Part shown: one piece after another, positions 1 to 7,128 of the stretch
Position numbering within the stretch: the first letter of the stretch is position 1
Layout of the letters: the number at the start of each line of letters is the position of its first letter
Source: Acidobacteriota bacterium
GTDB lineage: Bacteria; Acidobacteriota; Thermoanaerobaculia; Multivoradales; JAHEKO01
Direction: 5' to 3'
Assembly (NCBI GenBank): GCA_029861655.1
Contig: JAOTZA010000120.1
Coordinates: 1 to 9,330, forward strand
DNA: 9,330 bases
Notes under the pieces: model-generated
What the model was told of the DNA's origin: nothing
The model's database searches: none
What the model saw: the letters and a program-made list of their open reading frames with translations, nothing else
Position numbers and translations under genes: made by a program

Positions 1-222
1 CCCCTGACCAAACAACAGCACTTCGGCACCTGTTAACAACCGGCCGGCTCTTGCCAGGCTTTCGACGTAGTGCTCAGCAAAGACGACCGGGGCATGCGAC
101 TCGCCACCCGCAATATCGCCCAAAAGCCGGCGAGCCAGCGAGGCGGCGCCGTCTGGGAGAAGATTCCGCCCCGCCCGTTGGACGACGTACTGGAATCGCT
201 TCAGACTCGAGCCGGGGCTCAT
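1..222 (-). CDS. N-terminal part of a probable class I SAM-dependent methyltransferase (cut by window edge)
   Basis: An open minus-strand frame runs without a stop from an ATG at 222-220 to the left window edge, giving 74 residues that begin MSPGSSLKRFQYVVQRAG. It shows an amphipathic basic start, a middle containing AEHYVESLARAGRLL, and then a hydrophobic strand followed by glycines (AEVLLFGQG) exactly at the edge. A beta strand ending in a G-x-G turn after a predicted helix is what motif I of Rossmann-type methyltransferases looks like, so I infer a methyltransferase. The frame reads as protein throughout, while the plus-strand frames here do not. A GTG two codons upstream is an alternative start; a weak GGTGGG lies just before the ATG. 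The gene is divergent from the SahR-like regulator and shares its promoter/operator region. It could be another Rossmann-fold protein, because the catalytic part is outside the window. Confidence 0.6.
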   Translation of the reverse strand, partial: MSPGSSLKRFQYVVQRAGRNLLPDGAASLARRLLGDIAGGESHAPVVFAEHYVESLARAGRLLTGAEVLLFGQG

Positions 223-253
223 ACCCACCGGTGGAGATCTATGAACGGCAGGG

Positions 254-282
254 TTGACTTCGGGCCTCGCAGATTATATCCT
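254..282 (+). promoter_or_regulatory. Sigma-70-like promoter of the sahR-ahcY operon
   Basis: TTGACT at 254-259 (5 of 6 to the -35 consensus), a 17-base spacer, then TATCCT at 277-282 (4 of 6 to the -10 consensus). The predicted start of transcription is around 289, in the centre of the 278-301 palindrome and a few bases before the ATG at 292. This placement would let a repressor bound to the palindrome block the promoter directly. Confidence 0.55.
273..278 (-). promoter_or_regulatory. Perfect -10 box (TATAAT) for the leftward gene
   Basis: Read on the minus strand, 278-273 is TATAAT, the exact sigma-70-type consensus. The expected start point is near 266, leaving about 44 bases of leader before the ATG at 222. 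The -35 position (about 301-296, ATCCCT on the minus strand) is poor, so activation or a strong -10 alone would be needed. It overlaps the -10 of the rightward promoter by two bases, so the two promoters cannot be occupied together. Confidence 0.5.
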
Positions 283-301
283 TTCATCCGGATGAAGGGA
301 T
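278..301. promoter_or_regulatory. 24-bp palindromic operator, probable SahR binding site
   Basis: The left half ATCCTTTCATCC and right half GGATGAAGGGAT are reverse complements except at one position per arm (11 of 12 pairs), with the axis between 289 and 290. It covers the -10/start-point region of the rightward promoter and lies in the -10/-35 spacer and -35 region of the leftward one. SahR proteins are known to bind palindromes upstream of ahcY and other SAM-cycle genes and to respond to S-adenosylhomocysteine. Assigning this palindrome to the adjacent regulator is inference from position and symmetry. Confidence 0.65.
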
Positions 302-1311
302 TAAGTGACTCGCCAAGCCGTCTTGACGGCGGCATCCTGAATCGGATGGCCGTGCTCGGCGATCCCCTTCGCAGCCGGATTCTACTGCTTCTCGAACACC
401 ACGAACTGACCGTTTCCGAGGTTTGTGCCGTGCTTCAGCTTCCCCAATCGACCGTCAGCCGGCATCTCAAGGTGCTTTCGAGTGACGGCTGGATCGGGGC
501 TCGAAAGGACGGCACCAGTCGCTGCTATTCGATCCGTGCCTTGCGCGACGACTCGACCGCCGCACGGCTGTGGCGACTCGTGCGAGAAGAACAAACCGAG
601 ACTTCCACGGCGCACGAGGACGCCCGCCGACTCGAGAGCATCCTGGCGCGACGGCGCACCCGCTCCAAACAGTTCTTCACCGCAAGTGCGGCACGCTGGG
701 CCGAGTTGAGACAGGAGTTGTTTGGCGAGCGCTTCGATCTCGAAGGTCTCCTGGGGTTGCTCGATGAAGACTGGATCGTCGGCGACCTCGGGTCAGGGAC
801 CGGACAGCTCGCCCGGACCCTCGCCCCTCATGTCGCCAAAGTCATCGCCGTTGACGACTCACCTGCGATGCTCGACGCCGCCGCCAGGAGACTCGAAGGA
901 GTCGACAATGTCGATCTCCGGCACGGCCGGCTGGAAGAGTTGCCCATCGAAGAAGGATCGTTGGACGTCGCCACTCTCGTCCTCGTTCTTCATCACCTCC
1001 CCGAGCCCGAACGGGTTCTCGCCGAGGCCGCGCGGGCGCTCAAACCGGGAGGCAAGCTCCTGGTTGTCGACATGCTGCCGCACGAACGAGAGGACTATCG
1101 CAAGGAGATGGGGCACGTATGGCTGGGCTTCTCGCAAGAAGATATCGAAGGCTGGTTCAAGCAGGCCGGCTTCGACAGGACCCGTGTCCGGCATCTGGTG
1201 CCGGATGCCGAGGCCAAGGGGCCCGGATTGTTCAGCGCCACCGCAACGAGACCAAAGATCCACCGGATCGAATTCCCCAGCTCGGTAAAGCCGGCGATAT
1301 CCCGCAGATAG
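292..1311 (+). CDS. sahR: SahR-like SAM-cycle regulator: ArsR DNA-binding domain fused to a class I methyltransferase domain
   Basis: This is a 339-residue protein from the ATG at 292. Residues about 15-82 form an ArsR-type winged helix: GDPLRSRILLLLE, then recognition region VSEVCAVLQLPQSTVSRHLK, then the wing KDGTSRCYSI. Residues about 125-315 form a UbiE-like methyltransferase domain with motif I DLGSGTG at 165-171, an acidic residue after strand 2 (AVDDS, 186-190), VLHHLP at 232-237 and ALKPGGKLLVVDM at 249-261. ArsR-methyltransferase fusions beside ahcY are known as SahR, repressors of SAM-cycle genes that sense S-adenosylhomocysteine. The methyltransferase domain probably serves as the ligand sensor, but its SAM motif looks intact. 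The start at 292 preserves the first helix and leaves the promoter outside the gene. The next ATG (346) would truncate that helix, while one at 241 has a good GGAG but lies upstream of the promoter. It is probably autoregulated and co-transcribed with ahcY. Confidence 0.82.
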   Translation: MKGLSDSPSRLDGGILNRMAVLGDPLRSRILLLLEHHELTVSEVCAVLQLPQSTVSRHLKVLSSDGWIGARKDGTSRCYSIRALRDDSTAARLWRLVREEQTETSTAHEDARRLESILARRRTRSKQFFTASAARWAELRQELFGERFDLEGLLGLLDEDWIVGDLGSGTGQLARTLAPHVAKVIAVDDSPAMLDAAARRLEGVDNVDLRHGRLEELPIEEGSLDVATLVLVLHHLPEPERVLAEAARALKPGGKLLVVDMLPHEREDYRKEMGHVWLGFSQEDIEGWFKQAGFDRTRVRHLVPDAEAKGPGLFSATATRPKIHRIEFPSSVKPAISRR

Positions 1312-1336
1312 AGAATCAAACCAAGAAGCACACTCT

Positions 1337-1344
1337 AAGAGGAG
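1337..1344 (+). promoter_or_regulatory. Strong ribosome binding site of ahcY
   Basis: AAGAGGAG ends eight bases before the ATG at 1353. It fixes the start of ahcY, whose reading frame otherwise stays open far upstream into the regulator gene. Confidence 0.8.
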
Positions 1345-1352
1345 ATTTGGAA

Positions 1353-2852
<1,500 letters not shown>

Positions 2853-2877
2853 TACCCAGTATCGAAATCCGATTCGA

Positions 2878-2909
2878 AGGGGCGGAGCGAACGCTCCGCT
2901 CCTTTTTTT
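2878..2909 (+). terminator. Intrinsic terminator of the sahR-ahcY operon
   Basis: A GC-rich hairpin (left arm 2878-2889, right arm 2892-2903) of up to 12 pairs with one G-T wobble, followed by seven T at 2903-2909. It begins 25 bases after the ahcY stop. The minus-strand operon stops at 2912, on the other side. There is no T run on the minus-strand exit side, so it probably works only for the rightward operon. Confidence 0.9.
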
Positions 2910-2911
2910 GT

Positions 2912-3250
2912 CTAGTGAAACGAAGCCACGGCCTGCTCTTCGCTCTGGAAAACGTCGAAGACCGTATGGATCTGGGTCACTTCGAGAACGTCGCCAACAC
3001 CTCTCGGCAAGTTGAACAGCTTGATCACACCCCCGGAATTGGTGACCTTCTCTCGCGCCAACACCAACTCACCCAGACCGGACGAATCCATTCTCGAGAC
3101 CTTTTTGAAGTTGATCAAGAATTGCCGGCCGCCGGCTTCCAGCGCCTCGTCGACGGCGTCTCGCAGAGCCACGTCGCCAGCGCCAATCGTGATCCTTCCC
3201 CGCGGCTCGATGATGGTCACCTCGCCACGCTCGCGTGTTTTGATTTTCAT
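2912..3250 (-). CDS. STAS-domain anti-anti-sigma factor (SpoIIAA/RsbV-like)
   Basis: A 112-residue single STAS domain starting MKIKTRERGEVTIIEPRGRI. The conserved loop MDSSGLGELV is at 54-63, and by alignment with SpoIIAA (DSSG, Ser58) the phosphorylated residue would be Ser56. In the known mechanism the unphosphorylated form binds an RsbW/SpoIIAB-type kinase and frees its sigma factor; phosphorylation reverses this. The start was set at 3250 rather than an ATG 45 bases further upstream because a strong GGAGGTGA lies at 3263-3256, six bases before this ATG. The gene starts five bases after the stop of the RsbW-like gene, so the two are translated together. The length is normal for the family. 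It could equally regulate a non-sigma target, since no sigma gene is adjacent. Confidence 0.93.
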   Translation of the reverse strand: MKIKTRERGEVTIIEPRGRITIGAGDVALRDAVDEALEAGGRQFLINFKKVSRMDSSGLGELVLAREKVTNSGGVIKLFNLPRGVGDVLEVTQIHTVFDVFQSEEQAVASFH

Positions 3251-3255
3251 TTCCT

Positions 3256-3263
3256 TCACCTCC
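3256..3263 (-). promoter_or_regulatory. Ribosome binding site of the STAS gene, overlapping the upstream stop codon
   Basis: On the minus strand GGAGGTGA occupies 3263-3256 and contains the TGA stop of the RsbW-like gene (3258-3256). A ribosome finishing the first gene is thus delivered to the start of the second, which points to coupled synthesis of the antagonist pair. Confidence 0.75.
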
Positions 3264-3702
3264 CTGGAGTGTCGGCTTCGCCTGCGAAGGCGCACCGCAT
3301 GATCGCCACGGTGCCGCCATCAAATTCGAAATCCACCTCGTTCATGTACGCTCTCATCAAGAGTATTCCTCGCCCTGTTTTCCGCATCAGGTTTTCGGGT
3401 AGCAGGGGGTCCGGCAGTGAATCCGGGTCAAACCCCTCTCCTTCATCCTTTACGCGAATCAGGAGCTCGGGGTTTCGGAAGCTGAGCTCGATCTGAACTT
3501 TCTTGTCTTCCCGCGAGTCGTTCCCGTGGAGGATCGCGTTTGCCGCCGCTTCGCGAAGCGCCAGCCCGATCTGCTCACACCGCACCTCCTCCGCCTCCGC
3601 ACTCACGCCGTTGAGCCACACCGCGGCCACATCGTCCAACAGATCGAGCGCTTCGATCCGGCTTCCAAACGACAGCGTCAGTCGAGAAGACAGCGGCGGC
3701 AC
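3256..3702 (-). CDS. RsbW/SpoIIAB-like anti-sigma factor, serine kinase (HATPase_c_2 fold)
   Basis: A GHKL-type ATPase of the anti-sigma group, about 148 residues from the GTG at 3702-3700. It shows the N box EAAANAILHGN (Glu and Asn for Mg-ATP), the G1 box VKDEGEGFDP, and the glycine-rich TGRGILLMRAYMNEV lid/G2 region, ending FDGGTVAIMRCAF. Family members bind a sigma factor, or another partner, and phosphorylate a STAS antagonist, which here is encoded immediately downstream. The start is uncertain. The frame stays open upstream to 4002, but that part reads as basic, low-quality protein and overlaps the divergent deaminase gene. Between 3810 and the GTG there is no ATG in frame. The GTG just before the first predicted strand (PPLSSRLTLSF) has no clear Shine-Dalgarno sequence. 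A TTG start near 3822 is a weaker alternative. Confidence 0.85.
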   Translation of the reverse strand: MPPLSSRLTLSFGSRIEALDLLDDVAAVWLNGVSAEAEEVRCEQIGLALREAAANAILHGNDSREDKKVQIELSFRNPELLIRVKDEGEGFDPDSLPDPLLPENLMRKTGRGILLMRAYMNEVDFEFDGGTVAIMRCAFAGEADTPGR

Positions 3703-3785
3703 GGCGGCATCTTGCCATGTAAAGCGGATCCGGTCAGCGGGCTCCCTGGTCCGGGGTATCGAGACGTGTTCGCGAAGGAGAGACT

Positions 3786-3801
3786 GCTGGCAGCTGCTAG
3801 C
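3786..3801. promoter_or_regulatory. 16-bp near-palindrome in the divergent control region
   Basis: GCTGGCAG and CTGCTAGC are reverse complements at 7 of 8 positions, centred nine to sixteen bases before the ATG at 3810. It lies in the 107-base gap between the RsbW-like gene and the deaminase-like gene. It could be an operator or a hairpin affecting translation. I found no convincing promoter for either gene in this gap, so the role is unassigned. Confidence 0.3.
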
Positions 3802-3809
3802 CTCGGGAG

Positions 3810-5255
3810 ATGAGCAGAATAGCAATCTCGTCGCTGTGCGTCGCAATGATCTTGGCGCCATGGACATCGGCCGAAGCCGGTACCGAGGAGGGTTCTTTTC
3901 TGGTCGCCGGAGGCACGATCCTGACCCTCGACCGCTCGGATACCGTGATTCCCGATGGCGCGGTCGCCATCCGCGATGGGCGTATCCTGGCTGTCGGGTC
4001 ACGCGCCAAGCTCGAATCCGAGCATGCCGGTTTTCACTTCATCGACGCCGGTGGCGGGATCGTGCTGCCGGGCCTGGTCAATGCTCATACCCACGCTCCG
4101 ATGGTGCTGTTTCGGGGTCTTGCCGACGATCTCGAGCTCATGGATTGGCTCGAGAACCATATCTTCCCCGCCGAAGCCAAGCACGTCGACGAGGAGTTTG
4201 TCCGATGGGGAACGCGTCTGGCCTGCTTAGAAATGCTCACGGGCGGTATCACTACCTTTGCCGACATGTACTACTTCGAGGATGCGATCGGCGAGGAAGC
4301 CGAGCGCTGCGGTATGCGTGCCGTGGTCGGTTCGACCCTCATCGACTTTCCGGCTCCCGACAACAAGACCTGGAAGGAAGCGATCGAATACACGCGGCGT
4401 TTTGTCGAACGCTGGCGGGGTCACCCCCGAATCACCGCCGCGGTGGCTCCCCACTCGGCCTACACCGTCTCCGAACAGCACCTGCTCGAGGCGCACGGGC
4501 TTGCCAAGGAACTCGAGGCGCCGTTTCTGATCCATCTCGCCGAAGACCGTGGTGAGCTCGAACGGGTCCGGGCGAAGACCGGTCGCCGCTCGGTCGACTA
4601 CCTCGCAGACCTCGGTCTCTTAGACTCACGACTGCTGGCAGCCCACATGGTCTGGCCCAGCCCGGGCGAGATCGAGCTTTTGGCCCGGCACGAAGTCGGC
4701 GTGGCACATTGTCCCCAATCCAACATGAAGATCGCCGCTGGCGTCGCACCGGTACCACAGTTACTCGCCGCCGGTATCGCGGTGGGTCTCGGAACCGACG
4801 GAGCCGCCTCCAACAACGATTTGGATCTCTGGGAGGAGATGGACACGGCCGCAAAACTCCACAAGGTCACCAGCGGCGACCCAACGGTCATCAACGCCCG
4901 CGAGGCTCTACGCATGGCCACGATCGAGGGCGCTCGCGCCCTGGGCCAGGGTGAGCGGATCGGGTCGCTCGAAACGGGTAAGCAAGCCGATCTCATCATC
5001 GTCGCCACCGACGGCCTCCACCAGACCCCACACTACGACCCCTATTCGCTGCTCGTTTACTCCACCAAGGCATCCGATGTGCGGACGGTGCTGGTCGCCG
5101 GCCGCCTGGTCGTCGACCAAGGCGTCGTTCTGACCCTCGATTCGGCCGAGACCCGGGCAAAGGCTGCCGAGTACCGGCTAAAAATCGCGACCGAAGCCAC
5201 CGCAGCATCGGGGAGAGCCCATGAGTCGACAGGAGAAGCCCATGCAAACGACTAG
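3810..5255 (+). CDS. Amidohydrolase of the 5'-methylthioadenosine/S-adenosylhomocysteine deaminase family, with apparent signal peptide
   Basis: A 481-residue metal-dependent deaminase of the MtaD/TrzN-type branch, which converts SAH or MTA to the inosyl form plus ammonia. Metal and substrate residues can be placed against the Thermotoga enzyme: HTH at 93-95 (NAHTHAP), Glu122 (FPAEAK), His215 (APHSAYT), His242 and Glu245 (IHLAED), His279 (AAHM) and Asp330 (GTDGAASNND). The C-terminus returns to the small beta domain (GKQADLIIV, LVAGRLVV). Unlike normal cytosolic members, the first 23 residues form a signal peptide: short basic start, hydrophobic core IAISSLCVAMILAPW, and AEA before Gly24. An in-frame TAG at 3798 excludes an earlier start; GGGAG abuts the ATG. 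It overlaps the GGT-family gene, so the pair is an operon. The exact substrate is not provable from sequence; SAH is suggested by the nearby ahcY. Confidence 0.9.
   Translation: MSRIAISSLCVAMILAPWTSAEAGTEEGSFLVAGGTILTLDRSDTVIPDGAVAIRDGRILAVGSRAKLESEHAGFHFIDAGGGIVLPGLVNAHTHAPMVLFRGLADDLELMDWLENHIFPAEAKHVDEEFVRWGTRLACLEMLTGGITTFADMYYFEDAIGEEAERCGMRAVVGSTLIDFPAPDNKTWKEAIEYTRRFVERWRGHPRITAAVAPHSAYTVSEQHLLEAHGLAKELEAPFLIHLAEDRGELERVRAKTGRRSVDYLADLGLLDSRLLAAHMVWPSPGEIELLARHEVGVAHCPQSNMKIAAGVAPVPQLLAAGIAVGLGTDGAASNNDLDLWEEMDTAAKLHKVTSGDPTVINAREALRMATIEGARALGQGERIGSLETGKQADLIIVATDGLHQTPHYDPYSLLVYSTKASDVRTVLVAGRLVVDQGVVLTLDSAETRAKAAEYRLKIATEATAASGRAHESTGEAHAND
5211..5244 (+). promoter_or_regulatory. 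Duplicated ribosome binding site and start codon for the GGT-family gene
   Basis: Two in-frame ATG codons, at 5221 and 5242, are each preceded by nearly the same sequence (GGGAGAGCCC and AGGAGAAGCCC). The second has the better Shine-Dalgarno sequence at 5231-5238 and gives a more typical signal peptide start (MQTTRVLAV). Both lie inside the end of the deaminase gene, so translation is probably coupled. Confidence 0.5.
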
Positions 5256-7128
5256 AGTCCTGGCGGTCACAACCCTCGTCGCGAGCGTCGCTTGGAGCGC
5301 CCCCTCGTTGGCCCAGCGAACGACCAACAAACCCGTGCTACATGGTCGCCACTGGGTGGCGATTACTGGAAAACCCCTGGCCGCGACCGCTGGGGCAACC
5401 ATCTTCGCTCGTGGCGGCAACGCCATCGACGCCGCCTGCGCCATGCTGGCTGCGACATCGACGATGTGGGACACATTGGGCTGGGGCGGTGAGACCCAGG
5501 CCCTGATCTACAACCCAGAGACCGAAGAAGTGATAGGGGTGAACGCACTCGGCGTCGCCCCGACCGGCGCCACCGTCGAGTTCTTCAGCGACAAGGGATT
5601 TCTCTACCCTCCGGAGTTCGGCCCGCTCGCCGCGGTTACCCCGGGAACGCCCGGCGGACTCCTGGTGATGCTGGCGGAGTTCGGCTCGATGAGCCTGGCC
5701 GACGTTCTCGCCCCCGCGATCGAAATGGCCGACGGATACCCGATCGAGAAATCCCAAGCCGACAACATGGAACGACGGCGAGACATGCTGGCCCAATGGC
5801 CCTACTCGAAGCCAGTCCTTCTTCCCCACTTCGAGAGCGACGCTCCGGACCGGCGCGCCGCCCCCTATCCCGGCGAGATTTTTCGGCAGCCCGAGCTAGC
5901 GGCAACGCTACGCAAACTGGTGACGGCTGAGGCCGAGGCGCTCACCGCCGGCCAAGGACGCAAGCAAGCGATTGCGGCCGCCTATAAGCGCTTCTACCAA
6001 GGCGACATCGCAAAAGAACTCGTGCGCAGCGTTCAGGAGCAGGGCGGGCTCATCACAATGGCCGATCTCGCTAACTGGCGAGTCCGTCTCGAGGAGCCGG
6101 TCAAGACCCTCTACAAAGGCGTCGAGGTCTTCAAGCTCACCCATTGGGTTCAAGGCCCGGTGATGCTTCAGGCGCTCAATATTCTCGAGAACGCAGATCT
6201 GGCGAAGATGGGGTACAACACGGCGGCCTATATCCACACGCTCTACCAGGCGATGAATCTGGCGTTCGCCGATCGCGACTTCTATTACGGCGACCCCTAC
6301 TACCCGCCTGAGGAGCCTATCGAGGGCCTGCTCTCCAAGGACTACGCGCGGAGTCGTTTCGAAGAGATCGATTGGATGCGCAACAACTCGAACATCAAAC
6401 CCGGGGATCCGTACCGGTTCCAAAGCGGCGACAATCCGTTTTCGGATCTGCTCGAACAGTGGACACCGATTCCCCCGGCGGCGAAGGCGGCGGGTGAGGA
6501 GGGTTTCCAGCAGTCACTCATCATGAGTCAAGAGGAGGCGTTTCTCGCGGGCACGACGTCGATCCAAGCCGCCGACGCCGATGGCTGGGTCGTCTCGATC
6601 ACTCCGAGCGGCGGGTGGATTCCGGCCGTCATCGCCGGCCGCACCGGGGTCGGGCTTTCCCAGAGGATGCAGAGTTTCGTGCTCGATGAGCGCCTGAACC
6701 CCTACAACCTGCCCGAGCCCGGGAAACGGCCTCGCGCAACCCTGACCCCCGGCATGGCCCTCAAGAAGGGCAAACCGTACCTGTCCTTCGCCGTCCAGGG
6801 CGGGGATACTCAAGACCAGAACCTCCTACAGTTCTTCTTGAATGTCGTCGAATTCGGTATGAACGCACAGGAGGCCGCAGAGGCGGCGAATATCACCAGC
6901 TACCAGATGCAGAGCTCGTTCGGCGCCCATAGAGCCGAGCCCGGAAGGCTGCGTCTACGAGACGACGTCCCGGACTGGGTGCAGCGGGACCTGCGGGCGA
7001 TGGGCTACCGCCTCGAGACCCGCGGCCGCACCTCCGGTCCCATTACCGCCATCGTCTTCGACCACGAGCACGGCACGATGTGGGGCGGGGCGAGCGATTT
7101 CGGCGAAGACTACGGCGTCGCCTGGTAG
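5242..7128 (+). CDS. Secreted gamma-glutamyltransferase-family Ntn-hydrolase with altered substrate site
   Basis: A 628-residue protein (635 if started at 5221) with a signal peptide (core VLAVTTLVASVAW, cleavage near SLAQ). The GGT fold is evident from AITGKPLAATAGATIFARGGNAIDAACAM near the N-terminus, AVTPGTPGGLL, and the self-cleavage site GTTSIQAADADGWVVSITPSGG. The nucleophile would be Thr438 (445 in the longer form), giving a large and a small subunit. Residues that hold the gamma-glutamyl group in the E. coli enzyme are not there: the FRE-x-AP arginine site reads NALGVAP, the MDDF aspartate site reads MQSF, and the GSPGGS serines are replaced by QGGDTQDQ. The reaction may therefore be hydrolysis of another amide, as in acylase or oxamate-type relatives. 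It overlaps the upstream deaminase gene by 14 bases and lies opposite the convergent VWFA gene. Confidence 0.9.
   Translation: MQTTRVLAVTTLVASVAWSAPSLAQRTTNKPVLHGRHWVAITGKPLAATAGATIFARGGNAIDAACAMLAATSTMWDTLGWGGETQALIYNPETEEVIGVNALGVAPTGATVEFFSDKGFLYPPEFGPLAAVTPGTPGGLLVMLAEFGSMSLADVLAPAIEMADGYPIEKSQADNMERRRDMLAQWPYSKPVLLPHFESDAPDRRAAPYPGEIFRQPELAATLRKLVTAEAEALTAGQGRKQAIAAAYKRFYQGDIAKELVRSVQEQGGLITMADLANWRVRLEEPVKTLYKGVEVFKLTHWVQGPVMLQALNILENADLAKMGYNTAAYIHTLYQAMNLAFADRDFYYGDPYYPPEEPIEGLLSKDYARSRFEEIDWMRNNSNIKPGDPYRFQSGDNPFSDLLEQWTPIPPAAKAAGEEGFQQSLIMSQEEAFLAGTTSIQAADADGWVVSITPSGGWIPAVIAGRTGVGLSQRMQSFVLDERLNPYNLPEPGKRPRATLTPGMALKKGKPYLSFAVQGGDTQDQNLLQFFLNVVEFGMNAQEAAEAANITSYQMQSSFGAHRAEPGRLRLRDDVPDWVQRDLRAMGYRLETRGRTSGPITAIVFDHEHGTMWGGASDFGEDYGVAW

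Noticed and set aside
51..291. A plus-strand protein, or an N-terminal extension of the regulator reaching back to 70
   Set aside because: The segment 1-222 reads as a convincing protein on the minus strand, and the rightward promoter and operator lie at 254-301, so the plus-strand frames here are shadows.
1312..1352. A SAH or SAM riboswitch upstream of ahcY
   Set aside because: The gap is only 41 bases, and apart from the ribosome binding site I see no paired segments. The promoter with a protein operator before the regulator explains control.
1119..1352. An N-terminal extension of AhcY upstream of 1353
   Set aside because: It overlaps the regulator gene in another frame, does not resemble AhcY, and the strong AAGAGGAG is placed for the ATG at 1353.
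2878..2909. Use of the ahcY terminator by the minus-strand operon as well
   Set aside because: On the minus strand the hairpin is followed by CGAATCGG rather than a T run, so a bidirectional role is not supported.
3703..4002. A longer N-terminus (up to 100 residues) for the RsbW-like protein
   Set aside because: The extra sequence is arginine/proline/serine-rich, overlaps the divergent deaminase gene and has no match to the ATPase fold.
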